A stretch of DNA of 64,000 nucleotides from Scedosporium boydii (Eukaryota > Ascomycota > Sordariomycetes > Microascales > Microascaceae): positions 62,001-126,000 of the forward strand of contig NJFT01000041.1 in NCBI GenBank assembly GCA_002221725.1, written 5' to 3'. Made by a program: the position numbers and the translations under genes. Position 1 is the first letter of the stretch; each line of letters opens with the position of its first letter. The notes below the pieces were generated by a model. The model did no database searches. It was not told the DNA's origin and saw only the letters and a program-made list of their open reading frames with translations. Shown piece after piece: positions 24,361 through 36,092 of this stretch.

Positions 24361-24605
24361 TAATATAATTTGGGCCGGCAGCCCAAGGAAAATGAAAGTC
24401 TAGCATGTTGAGTTACCGCTATTCCCAGAGTAAAAGAAATAAGAAATAAGAAATGCCGTAAAAAAAAAAACAATAAATCCAAGAGTTACCCTTCCCTCTT
24501 CCCCATCCCACAACTAGTCGTTTTATGAGCGTCAACCACTTTTCCGTGCTCCCCTCTCTACAGAATACCGGATAGCAGTCCACTCACGGTAATCCGCCTC
24601 TCATT

Positions 24606-25373
24606 TTAGCCCAAAATGGTAGGCGGCGGGGTGGGCTCGCAGTCAAAGACGGCCGAAAGGAGATCGCCAATAACCTTATCCTTATTCTTCAGCGCCCTGC
24701 TCTGTAGCTCCTTAATCTTGACCTCGGCGTCCTTCAGGGCCTCCTGCTCGGCGGCGGTGTTGCCCTCGGTGTGCTGGCGTCCCTTCCATGTGAGTTATAC
24801 TGGTCGCGCTAACAGTGAACGCAACGAAGTGTGGACGTACCTCGGCCTCGAAAGCCCTGTACTTCTTCTCCATGTTCTCTCGGTGCTGTTCGATTTCCTT
24901 TCGGGCCTCATCTCGCGCCTGCTTAACGCGCTTCGTTCGGACTTGGGGAACGCCCGTGTCAGTATTTTTGAACTAGGGAAGAGTAGGGGGGATTCGTAAC
25001 AGGATCGATCGCGCGGCTTATACGGGAGCGTAGGATTTACGTACATTGTCTGGCTGTTTGTCGGAGTGTAATGTCAGCATGGAAACTCCTGTGATATTTC
25101 GCTCAGCGGGTTGCTTGATACGGACCTTGCTCGACAATCTTGGTTGCGTCCCTCTCGGCCTGGAATGCCCCTCGTTAGCGCTGTCTTCTCTGATCCCGTC
25201 TTGCATGCAATACGGCGTAACTGGGGTTGGAGGTGCCTAATACGTACATCGAGAAGGGTTTGAATACCGGCGGAGTGTTGGGCAGACTAGAAAATACACC
25301 GTTAATAGCTTGCCTCCTGCGAGCTACCGGGGGAGGTTCGGAGAGGGCGGGATCAGCGGGATAAGCTTGCCAT
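24606..25373 (-). CDS. VMA10: V-type ATPase subunit G (Vma10)
   Basis: Peripheral-stalk subunit of the vacuolar proton pump. The 117-residue protein is split into six exons: 25371-25373 (ATG only), 25248-25286, 25126-25159, 25045-25053 (9 nt), 24841-24941 and 24606-24773. The joined protein starts MSAQHSAGIQTLLDAERDAT and continues KIVEQARQFRTKRVKQARDE, YRAFEAEHTEGNTAAEQEAL and KDKVIGDLLSAVF, matching Vma10 throughout, so the micro-exon and the ATG-only exon are both required. Intron 1 has a GC donor (ATG|GCAAGC) and 84 nt; the others are GT-AG of 67-103 nt. The start ATG has a strong CACCATGG context. Confidence 0.9.
25045..25053 (-). other. 9-nt micro-exon of VMA10
   Basis: CCAGACAAT on the minus strand, between an ACAG acceptor and a GTACGT donor. 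It supplies the second and third bases of an Ala codon, then Arg, Gln, and the first base of Phe, restoring the conserved ARQFRTKRV segment of subunit G. Confidence 0.8.
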
Positions 25374-26054
25374 GGTGAGCTATGTTGATCGATGACGTTT
25401 CTGGATATTCTGACAATACTTTGGCGGGAGAGGAAGAGAGCGAGAGTTGGAGGGAAGAGAGTAAGGGAGTAGGAGAGTAGGGGACGGTGGAAAACAAGAT
25501 GGCCTCAATTGTTGTGAAAGCTTGCGGTATGGTTTGGCTTGTGACCAAGGGTCTTGAATAGTTGGTGGTGAAGCGACAAGATCCAGATGGATGGGTTGAT
25601 GAGCTAATGCTGCGTTGAGAGTTGGAGTCCAGTCCAGAGCTCTTTGCCCCGCTGCCTGCGATGCCCCACCAGAGCCATGCATCCATGCATGCAATTAACA
25701 AAAGTGTAAAAAAGATATTAGTGTAACGGGGCGCCGCCTTGATCCGCTCCGCGACCAAAGCTCCACTCTGATTATGTAATCCCGACTCGCTGCGTTCCCG
25801 AGTGAGCTCACGCTATGTTCAATTGTTACATTTCGACTTCAAACTTACACCAAGCTTTTTTTTTTTTTACCCATTGTCAATCCAGGAACAGGAACCGGGA
25901 AGCTTGTCAAGAAGATTATTCTTTTTCCTTACTTCCTCTGCCTCTGTGTCCCTAAGCGGATCTCTCTCGTCCTGACCGGAGTGCGCAGCCGGCTGCCAAT
26001 CCCCACCTGCCGCCTGCTCCAATCCCTCATCTCATCTCATCCCGCCTCATCACC
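25374..26054. promoter_or_regulatory. Divergent promoter region, VMA10 / PET117
   Basis: About 680 bp between divergent starts. Contains a T-run at 25857-25868 and a TCATC-rich stretch just before PET117. Antisense frames at 25324-25758 look like chance. Confidence 0.4.
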
Positions 26055-26415
26055 ATGTCTCGAGCCTCCAAGATCACCCTCGGGATAACAACCCTCGCCA
26101 CACTCGGCACCGTGGTAATTGTCCATTTCCAGCAAAAAATGGAACGGAGTGTACGTTGAAATACATTTCCCTCCCTATTCCGCGTCTTCCCGTGCCCAAT
26201 TCATCGTGGGGCCGGGGCTAGTAAAAACTCATCCTAACACAAAACATCAGGCCATGCATGAAGGCGTTGTCCGCGACATGGAGCAGCGCCGACTAAAGAA
26301 GGAGCGCCAGCTCGACTTTGATCTTCAACAAGCCCTAGAGGCTGAATTAAAGAAGGAGCAAACTGTCAAGGACACCACGAATTCTAGCGATGCTGGCGGC
26401 TTGTCGAACGGGTAA
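26055..26415 (+). CDS. PET117: Cytochrome c oxidase assembly protein Pet117
   Basis: Small inner-membrane protein needed for complex IV assembly, linking to heme a synthesis through Cox15. Two exons, 26055-26150 and 26251-26415, give 86 residues. The N-terminus MSRASKITLGITTLATLGTV forms a single membrane anchor and is followed by VHFQQKMERS, and across the intron by AMHEGVVRDMEQRRLKKERQ, the conserved Pet117 block. The intron is 100 nt with GTACGT donor and CCTAAC branch. The tail is charged and helical (DLQQALEAELKKEQ). Length and layout are typical. It converges on RPB2. Confidence 0.85.
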
Positions 26416-26961
26416 CAATCTTAAGATGATTGTTAGTCGGGCTTAGTGTATGATTTATTGGATTTGCAGTTCTCTCTCCTCTACTTGTGTTATATATCCG
26501 CAGCATTCTATAGACTTTGTACCATATAGAACATGAAGCATCATAAAGAGTTACATCGTCACCGACGGGTATGGCTCATAGACTCCTTGACGGGTATTTT
26601 TATTGATCTATTTTTGCTACCGCTCATCCCTTCCAACCCAGCGTCAAAACTTCGCAATCTTTTCTTTTTGTTCGAAGAAAGAAAGTGCATGTAAATAATA
26701 CAGAAAGTGCTTCCGCCTCCTCGCAGATATAAAGAGTTGGACCAAGTGGAGTAGAGTTGGAATCACACCTCATACCAAATGGTCGACGCTCGAGATAAAC
26801 TCTCGAAGACAACCAAGAATATTGGAATCTATGTCCCTTATGAGTGAAAGGTCAAGATCCTCCCTGTTCTCAGTCGCCCTAAAAAAACGGAAAAGAACAA
26901 AAAAAAAGGAGATCCGTAAATCATCCAATCCTCCACCCTCATTATCCTTTCTGAAAAACCA
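26416..26961. other. Intergenic region, PET117 / RPB2 (convergent)
   Basis: About 545 bp of 3' sequence for both genes, AT-richer than the coding flanks, with A-runs at 26882-26910. No gene seen. Confidence 0.6.
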
Positions 26962-29900
26962 TCAACGAATCGTAACACCAGATCGATCGGTAAACATCCT
27001 AGCCGCGATATTCATAGCTTGCAGTTCCTGGAACAGCAGCTTGGCGGCATATGGGATGTGGATCTGCGCAATCTTGGTCTTGTTCTTGCATGGTCGGCAC
27101 TCGAATGATTGCTTGGAAAGATTTCTAATGCCAAAGTTAGCGCATGGTAAAACAACGACACCTCGAAAGAGGCGAGAGGAACTTACGCAATGGGCGTCAT
27201 CAACCCGCAGATCTCGCAAATGTGGACACGGAAGGCATCCGAAACCTCAAACAGCCTCTCTTTCAAGAAGGCCGCCGCGCCGTGCGCAATCATACAATCA
27301 CGTTCCATCTCTCCGAATCGAAGACCGCCATCACGCGCACGACCCTCCACGGGCTGTCTCGTCATGATCTGCACCGGTCCGCGAGCTCGCGCGTGGATCT
27401 TGTCGTCCACCATGTGCCTGAGTCGCTGGTAGTAAGTGGGGCCGAAGAACACCTGGGCTCGAAGCTTCTTTCCGGTATGGCCGTTGTACATAATTTCGAA
27501 CCCACGGGATTGGTACCCTTCTTCGCGGAGAAGGGCGGAAACAGAGTCGACGGTGACGTCTGTAAATGGGGTCGCATCACCTTCGAGACCCTTGAGTGCG
27601 CCGACTTTACTAAGGAGACATTCTATCAAGTGGGCAATAGTCATTCGCGAAGGGATGGCGTGCGGATTGATGATGATGTCAGGGGTGATTCCCTCACGCG
27701 TAAACGGCATATCCTCTTGTCTGTACGTCACACCAATCGTACCTTTTTGACCGTGACGCGAGGCGAACTTGTCACCAATCTGCGGAACCTTCGTCGTCCT
27801 GACACGGACCTTGACGTAGCGCATACCATCCTGATTCGTCGTCATGACAACAGAGTCCACGATACCGTTCTCTGTGCTTCGCAGAGGCGTAGAGGCATCT
27901 CTCTTGCTATGTTGCGTCGTTCGCTGGCCGAGTTCCTGCGTATCCTTACCCAGGGGCGAAGTCTTGCCAATGATGATATCTTCACCTGACACACGGACAC
28001 CGGGGGCCACGATACCGTCGTCGTCGAGTTTGTCGTAGGTACCGTGCTTGAGCCGTAGAGTCTCGCTCCTGAACGGTTTCTCGAATTGCTCCACGAGATT
28101 GATACCAACCTTCTTCTCGCAATCCGTGTATGATCGGAAGAACAAACTTCTGAACATACCGCGATCGATACTGCTCTGATTCATAATAACAGAATCTTCT
28201 TGGTTGTAACCAGAGTAGCATGCAATGGCGACAATGGCGTTTTGCCCGGCCGGAAGCTCTCGGAACTTGAGATGCTCCATCGCCATTGTTGTGGCCAGAG
28301 GCTTTTGAGGATAGTAGAGAATATTCGCCATTGTATCCATCCTGCGCATGTAGTTTGTGAGGAAGAAGCCCATCGCTTGCTTACCCATAGCTGACTGGTA
28401 AGTGTTACGCGGGGACTGGGAATTTACAATTAGTTCTGCGGCCGGACTAAAAAAGATTGGGACCTAGAGAATGAGGACATACCTGGTTGTGATCGGGGAA
28501 AGGAATAATGCTAGCGCAGATGCCCAAGATCATACTTGGGTGGATTTCGCAGTGGGTGAACATGTGTGTCGTCGGGTTCAACTTCGTCTTCAAACGCCGG
28601 TTTGGATCGTCGGAAATATCATTATCGATGGCGATACCAGCCTTCTGAGCACGATACTCATCCAACGCCTCAGGAGTCATGCAAATCATCGTAGTCTCCT
28701 CCTCTTCGGCATCCAGATACTCAATTACGCCGTCGTTCACGAGGTAGTCCCAGCCATATTGTCGCTCTGGCGGAGGCACGGTCTCCTCCGAGGCCAGGTT
28801 GTTGATGTGTGTCTTGGTCAGCACAAGAGTTCCCTTCTGGGTACCCGTCTGCTCGTTGTCCTCTTGGTTAACAACGAACACCGGACGCATAACACGACCG
28901 GCATCGGAGAAGACTTTGAATTCTCGATCGCGGATATCTCTAACCAAGGAGACCTCGTTCGGGAGGTATGACCGCCGACGGGTCTCCATCATCTCATTGA
29001 CCAAGTGCTTGGGGTCTTGGTGAATACCGACCCAGACACCGTTTACAAAGACCTTGGTGGCGTTGGGATACCTGAGCGGCTCGTACTCTTCCACCACTTC
29101 CATACCACGGTTGATCATGAACTCAATGATGGGGTCGGAAGGCGTACCCACGCTGACGAAACACATAAGTGACAGGTTCTTGACAAGACCGCAAGCCTGC
29201 CCCTCGGGCGTCTCTGCAGGACATACCAAGCCCCAATGCGTGTTGTGGAGCTGGCGAGGCTTGGCCAACTTTCCATCTCGTCCAATGGGCGTGTTTGTGC
29301 GCCGCAAATGCGAGAGAGTAGAGGCGAAAGTATAACGATTCAACACCTGCGAGACGCCGGCTGTGGAGCTCATCGCCTTCTTCTGATCACCCCAGTTACC
29401 CGTTGCGAGCGAGTACTTCAATCCGTTCGTAAGCGTCGTTGAGCGGACGCCATTGACAGTTTGGAACTTCTTGTTCTGCTGAATACACATCTTCATGTAC
29501 GACGACAACTCCTGGTTGATGCGACGCATGATGTTGCGGAACAGCTTAGCTAGCAAAGGACCGGCAAGATCCAGGCGCTTCTTGCCAAAGTGGTCACGGT
29601 CGTCCACATCTCTGCGGCCGAGCGCGCATTGGAGGAGCTTGTGGACCATGTAGCCTAGGAAGAACGCCTTCCTCGTCTCGCTACCTTCGGATTGAGAGAT
29701 GTGGGGGAGAGTCTCCTTCTGCAGTAAATCCTTAGCCGCCCTGATTCGGCGCTCTCGACTGAGCATGTAGCTTTGACCACGCTTCCCGATGTAATCAAGC
29801 GCCACCTCACGGTCCTGGATAACGAAGGCCTCTTCGATACAAGGCCTCAGCATTTCCAGCATCTGACTGTCGTTTCGGTCGTAACAAATATGGTTCAAAA

Positions 29901-30861
29901 TATCCTCGTCGGAGACAACACCGAGGGCCCGGAACACGATGGCAATGGGCAAATCACTCTTGACGAATGGTAGAGTCGATCGCACGTACGGTCCAGAGCC
30001 TCCGAGACGCTTGTCTCCCTTTGTGTAAAGGCGAAGGGCGAGTTGAGAAATCAATCGCGAGCCACGCTCCAAAGCACTGCGGATTTCTGCCGTATAACTG
30101 TAAGGGCTTGGCTGAGCCTTCTTGAATACCTGAACGATATTGGCGGCGGAGCGCTCTTGTGCAATAAGGACCTTCTCACTTCCGTTGATAATGAAGTATC
30201 CACCTTGATCGTAGGGGCACTCGTTCAGAAGGAAGAGATTCTCATCGGTTTCGTGGCTCAAATGGCAAATCTCGGACTTTACCATGATGGGAAGTCTGCC
30301 AACGAAGACAATGTTCTTTTGATCGTCGGTTTTGCCATCCACTGGCTCGGGGTCTACATCTTCGTCCTCCCATCGAATTTCGGTCGGCTCCACCTTCGTC
30401 TGAGCGTAGGTCTCCCGCTGCTCATCATCCATCTCATGGAGAGGGACCTGACGCTCAACAGCCAAGGTTACTTTCTTCGTGATTCGAATGTACATGGGAC
30501 TCGCGTAGGTCAGGTTTCGATCGCGACACTCGTAGGGAAGTAGAGTGGCTTCACGACCGTCGGATTCGGTTATGGAAGGGCGAGAGACCATGACATGGCC
30601 AAAGTCGATTTCGTATCTCCGTACGGCATAGGTTCGACCATCGTGGCTCGGCGGCGAGGGCTGGTCGAGAGTGATGCGGGAGTACTCATTGACGAGATGT
30701 TGCACTGTCGATGTGGTGAACTCATTGAATGAATCTACTTGCTGGGAAGCAAGACCTTTATTGTCGAAAAAGGCCGCGATGACAGCCCAACAATCCTCGG
30801 CGGTGATGCTGAGGTCCTCCTCGTAATCATCGTAGTCGTACCCATCTTCGTAATCGGCCAT
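26962..30861 (-). CDS. RPB2: RNA polymerase II second-largest subunit
   Basis: Forms the catalytic cleft of RNA polymerase II together with Rpb1. Exons 28483-30861, 27187-28415 and 26962-27124 give 1256 residues, close to the fungal norm. The N-terminus [20 protein letters not shown] leads into [13 protein letters not shown]. Family landmarks are [93 protein letters not shown] and the C-terminal zinc site (CEICGL ... CRPCKNK) split by the last intron. Its start faces that of the caspase-like gene. The sequence spans regions commonly used as phylogenetic markers. Confidence 0.97.
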
Positions 30862-31740
30862 GATGTCGAGGTATCGAAACTCGAAGTCGCGAAAAGGTAA
30901 TTAAAAGAGAAAGTCGCGAAGTGGTATCAACGCGTAATAGAGAATGGATAGATTGGCCACGAGAAACGGGTTGCCGGATGGTGAACTGAGACGAACTCGA
31001 CGTGTTGACTGGGGAAACAAGCGCTTGAAGGAGAGAAGAGAAGGGAGAAAAACGGAACTGGCTCCTTGGCAGGACGGAAGGATGTTTCTTATTAGCGTGT
31101 TATACTCGTAGGTAGAAGCGGGAGGAAGCGCGAGAGTTTGGGATCGAGACTCGCAAAAGTGGAAGTTCTGGAGGTGTCGATTGCCACCGCGAGGCCGCGA
31201 CGGCCTTTCGAGGACTAAGGTTCTCAGAGTCCCGAGGTGGCTTTATCGAGAACAGATTAGGGAGGTCAGAAAGGTCGCAGACCCGTAGGAATCCACAGCC
31301 ACAAAAATTGGTGATGGGTGCTGTCGTGGTTTGGAGGAGGAGGAGGGGGAGAAAGGATTTTGCAGATGGTGACTTGAGGTGAAGTCTCGAGATGCGCCGC
31401 CACCGCGACAATTCAAGGAGTGGAACTTCTCTGCTGAATCGTAGCTCATGCAAAACCTTAAATATTAGGCATGAATTTAGGAAACGATTGGTAATTTGGA
31501 AGGCGCGACGGACTACTAATAATTGTTTCTATTCGATACGGAACCGGAAAGAGCTGCCCTCAGTTGGTGACCCTGCGGTGATAGTTTTGCCGAATATTTA
31601 CCACCCCACTAGTCAGTTCTAGGCAGCGCTTTCCCGAAAAGAAATTTCTCCCAGGAATCACAACGTTTTCCGACAGCTTACCTCCGAGAAAAACTTAATA
31701 TCCTGGTCTCTTTAGTCAACGTTTTCAACCCCAATTCGCA
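30862..31740. promoter_or_regulatory. Divergent promoter region, RPB2 / caspase-like gene
   Basis: About 880 bp. The RPB2 side is purine-rich on the plus strand (pyrimidine-rich on the RPB2 strand), typical of fungal 5' leaders. Frames at 31100-31453 are unconserved. Confidence 0.4.
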
Positions 31741-33579
31741 ATGGTCCAACCACTGGACGGTGGAGCCGTTTTCGCACCTCCAACCTTCATCACTAACGCG
31801 CCGCCTGTCATTGAAGAAGGCACTATTGTCGTTGCTGCTGTTCAAGAAGGTCATCCGACTTTGGATAGATGGTTTCTCTCTGATTTTTATGCATTTAACT
31901 ACTTGTTAAAGGGCCTTGGGTCATCCCAAGTTTGGCTCACTGCTACAGTTCGTTCATCCTTGACCTGTTTGCCTTGCTTCGCTCACACATTGACTAACTT
32001 ATCATAGGACCCGTATGAGCTCCTTAATGCTGAGAAGGAGCATCCGTTTTACCTTCATGGCAACCCATGCCAGGAAAGAAAGATCGTTCTGAGCAGGGAT
32101 TTGCTTGACAGTGGCGAGCTGAGGCCTGTCAGTCTCGTCCAGAACTCCAGCATAATCGATCGCTTCCTTAGTGAAGTGAGAGGAGCTTCAGAGCGTGCGC
32201 AGCGGGAGCGTGTGCCGCTACTCCTTTTATTGTTCTGCCATGGCTTATCAAATTATACGTATCTCCTCGATCACGGGGAGAAGAAAGGCCTCACTGCAAC
32301 TCGCCTAAACGAAGCAATCGAGCCAGGCTGTCGGGTAACACTATATTCGACGGCCTGCTATTCGAGCGGGTGGGTCACCCGAGACCTCACCAACCCCTCT
32401 CACGTCCCTGTGGATGCTACTATGCTAGTAGCGACCGAGCAAAACACCACCGACCATTCTTATGACTCTGCAAGTGCTACGATTTCAGCAGCGGCCGAGC
32501 ATGATGAAACCTCAACTGCCCCGCAGGTGTCACGCACCGTCCGCCTTTCTTGCGGCGCCGTGTTTGCTAGTGCTGTGGTCGAAACACTTACATCCAGCCC
32601 CCTTCTCGATAGTCTAACCACCGATACCGCAGGTGCACCCACACTACAACCTGATAACCCTGACACTGAACAAACGGCGTCCTACAATGCCTTCTGCCAG
32701 TCGATCCTGGAAACCTGCCAGGACCATGGTCGCCGTCTCTGGTATCAACAACGCTTCACCTTCAGCTCCCAGGATGACCAATGGGCGAATTCCTCGATTG
32801 GGCGACCAGGAATCTCTCTAAGATATTTCGAAAAACGATGGGAGGCGCTCGCTTCTTCCCCGTATTTGGAACTATCTGAAGACAAGCTAACTATAGATCC
32901 CCACCCGGGCAATCCTAGCTTCATAGGTTTTGTAGGACATGCACATACAAGTGGGGAGGGCACCGTCGATAGTACGACCGAGAAAATATGCCATAACCGC
33001 GTTGCACCCATGGCAGAGCTCCTCTTGGAGACATGCCCTAATGACTGGGATGCCGGATGGGGCCCTTATGTGCGCGGTTGTCTCTGGGCTGCAATCGAAG
33101 GGAAAGAGATTCCTGATGAGGATATCGACATCCCTGCCCTTGTCGCCTTCCGCTGGGAACTAGGACAGCTTGCTGACTATCTGGTTCAACTGTTTAAACT
33201 TCCCGTTCCTAACAATCAGATATGCGTCTTGTGGAATCAGTTCGAGTGGGAAGGTCGCGTCCGTCTCGCAATACCCGACTTTTACCAGAAACACACCCGG
33301 GTGTGGAGAGAATTATTTCACGGGCAACTTGAGCCACAGCCCACTCCTGCCCAAGGCCCTCCATTCCCGCGGTTTTTGCAGTATATGTCGGCAGCCATAG
33401 TCGAGCCCAACCTAGCCCAAGACCAAACCTCAGAGGTTGTCAACGGTTTACTCGGCTTTATGCGAAATGCCAGGAGGTTCCACACGGAGCGGGCCGTTAA
33501 AGATGTCCAAGTGGTTTGTCGAGGTCGGGAGTGGTTGGAAACAATTGGTAGAGCGCCTCACCGCTCTCTCTCCCCGTAA
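31741..33579 (+). CDS. Putative caspase-fold (clan CD) peptidase-like protein
   Basis: No named family is recognised with certainty. Exons 31741-31947 and 32008-33579 give 592 residues; the 60-nt intron joins LTAT to DPYELLNAEKEHPFYLHGNP. Residues about 135-260 resemble the caspase/hemoglobinase fold: a hydrophobic strand ending in a His-Gly pair (LLLLLFCHGL, His147), about 39 residues later a second strand ending in Cys (RVTLYSTACYSSGW, Cys186), then a strand (DATMLVATEQ) and a helix start (CGAVFASAVVETL), in the order seen in metacaspases. His147 and Cys186 would be the catalytic dyad. The C-terminal 300 residues are unfamiliar. No signal peptide or membrane segment. Its 3' end meets a kinase-like gene. 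Assignment is pattern-based; activity is not shown. Confidence 0.7.
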
Positions 33580-33738
33580 GAACGTTGATAGCGTTTAGAT
33601 AGCGGCACCTCTCGCCCGGGACAAGGCTCTCTCAGCGCTGAAGAGCCCGGACAATATTAAATCCGTGATTCTACGCCAAGGTCTAATTCCGAGCTTCCTC
33701 ATTCTCATCCTCTCGCAAACTGCGTTCAAGGTCTGGCA

Positions 33739-34991
33739 TCACCCACTTAACATCCATTCCGACTTCAGAACCTCCTCCGCTGAGATCCTCTCCTCGGGAC
33801 GAAACACCAGCATCCGTCGCATCAGAGACAGAAAAGCTTCCTTCTCCTCCTCGCCGAAAACACCCGCTCCGAGTTTCCGTCGCCATTTCTGGACGCTGTC
33901 TTCGAAGGCAAACTCTAGAGATGGCCACAGCATCTCGCCGGGATTTCTCCGTCGCCCCTGTTCATCAAAAAACTCTGCTTCCCGCTCTGACCAACGTTCT
34001 CGCCAGGGACTTGGTAGAGGGCAAATAATATCGACATGTTGCGACACCATCTCATCCTCTGTCGCGAAGTCATGGCTGAACAGCGCCTTCATACAGACTA
34101 TATCCCAGAGGGACGTGGCTAGGGACCATATGTCTGCAGAGTAAGATAATGGCAGCTCGGGATCAAGGTGAGCTTCCGGCGGTCTCATCGGAAGTGGGGT
34201 ATGACAATGCCTCCCAAGCCGACTCTCCCCTGAAGGTGAGAAGGATTCGCCACAGTCGCTAAGGAGGATTCGGGCATCAGACTGTTTAAACTCTTCTGCA
34301 GACAAACCGAGGTCTACTGGTAAAACTGCAGACCCTGGGATATTAGGAGGTAGTGGTCCTCTATCTGCTCGGGTGATAGGGACAGTCTGCGGTTGGCCAT
34401 ATTCTTCGTAAAACTCCTCCATGGAGAGCTGATCGAAGCTGGAAGGAAGCTTAACTAGCACATTCCTTAAGTGGATATCTAGAAGAAAAGTAAGTAGGTT
34501 AAATAAAAAATAATTATACAGTCAATACATGTCATTATTCTCCAAAGACTAGCCTCCATGAACATAACCCCGAGAGTGCATATATGCAACAGCCAAAGTG
34601 AGCCTGCCGCAGAGTGCTCGAGCGACGTCGAGTGGAAAGATGTCAATCTCCCTGGCCTGGCGTAGATTGCCGCGTGCGGGAGTCATTGCACAGCAAGGAT
34701 GAGTCCCATTTGGCCCGACAATCTTGAACTTATCGAGGATGAAAGGTAGCGGATGGCTCTCCGCGTAGAAACTCGAGAATGGTCTAGAGAGGGCTTCAAC
34801 AATCTTCGTCTCGCGGACTGGTGCGTTAGAATCGGCAATGGGAACTTTCAGCGCAACGTATCGGTTAGCTATGAGATCTCGGGCAAGCCAAACACTTGAA
34901 TAGCCACCGAAACCAAGCTTGTCGACGATATGATATCGGCCATGGAGTTTGTCGCCTATGTTGACGGGATGATAGCCTCCCTTTGTATAGT
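33739..34991 (-). CDS. SRPK-like protein kinase, N-terminal exon not found
   Basis: Protein kinase domain closest to fungal SRPK-like kinases. Two exons are clear, 34554-34991 and 33739-34478, joined by a 75-nt intron with a GC donor (GAG|GCTAGT). Together they encode about 391 residues: YTKGGYHPVNIGDKLHGRYH, the glycine loop LGFGGYSSVW, the VALKV lysine, catalytic loop HGDIHLRNVL (Asp and Asn present, the usual Arg replaced by Gly), a DCG in place of DFG, a PPE motif and SADIWSLA. The stop follows EEVLKSEWMLSG. Upstream of YTKGG the frame is closed by TAA, so another exon or a lesion is required; no convincing upstream exon was found to 35300. The gene may be functional or degenerating. Confidence 0.7.
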
Positions 34992-36092
34992 CTTATCCAA
35001 TTGTACTTGATCTTTGGGGATATCTCTGGCGACGAGTCTGTTGAATTTTGCCGTCTGGGAACAAACAAGCGTGAGCATGCTGCGTGGGAAGTGATTGAAA
35101 GCGGTAGCCGACGAGGGCCTCGGGCTACCACGTATCTTGTAGATGAGCATAAAATTGGGGTGCCAAGTCAACTGTGTTGCATTATGACAGCTCAAACAAA
35201 GTTATTCAGGAGAGCTGGTGAGAGTGAGGGAAATGAACAGACTCAGATGTAGATCTAATCAGAGCCAGGGAATATAGTTACCAAGCCAAGAGAGCTATCA
35301 TCATTGACATTATCTCGAGACAGTGGCAACTGGGCCCGTTGGTTGTGCGACAGGGCGTGAAGCTGAGATTAGGACCAGGGCCCTGGCATTGATGATTCTG
35401 GGGCCTGGCTGGAATATCAATAGATTCCCAGGATGCAAAGGGAATTGTAAATTCCTTCTTTCCTTGTTACCTTCAGTTGAGCTCCTCAATCAAACAATTA
35501 ATTTTACACCTTCAATATATAAAGGAAATATATTTCAGTTATTTTATTATCTTTTGTAAATATCTCTACAAGTTATTGATTCATCCAACAGAGCCCTTGT
35601 AACTATCTTCCCTTAGGTTTCTTAGCATCAAATAACTGATACTCTTGGAAGCCCCAATCTTCTTCAAGAATCCTCTGTGCACTCCTACAATTCCTCTAAG
35701 ATACGCCTTCCTCGATCTTTCCGTCTTCGTGTCGGTAAGTGGAGAGGTTTTGTCGTGTCTCGGCAGGTTCCATCCTGCGCCGAGGCGCTTGGACGATGGC
35801 CGCAGTTCCCCTTAGGGTCATTGACGCAAGGGTGTGCTGGTTCGTGTATATTTTGTCGGCCAAAGTGGAAGTAGGAATGGAAAGATATCATGGACACAAT
35901 GTTCGGGCAGGCTCAACCCTGGAGATACCTGTCTTGGATGCTGCTAGATACTCGGATCCGTAGCCAGAAGCACGCGACGATTTTAACACTTACTCAACGT
36001 TGTTCATATTGTTCATATGCTGCCGAAACGTGCCTCTCCGCTCCCAGTCGTCTATAATTTCTTATAGTTTACGCTCTCAGTCTTCTTATGCA
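34992..36092. other. Intergenic region, kinase-like / alkaline phosphatase
   Basis: About 1.1 kb. The first 250 bp may hide the missing first kinase exon. The stretch near 35490-35590 is AT-rich. Other frames are unconserved. Confidence 0.5.

Noticed and set aside
27144..27989. 281-codon plus-strand frame
   Set aside because: Antisense to RPB2, whose conserved protein explains this DNA.
33580..33738. Extra 3' exon for the caspase-like gene using the GTAAGA at the stop codon
   Set aside because: The normal stop at 33577-33579 follows immediately and the sequence beyond belongs to the convergent kinase 3' end.
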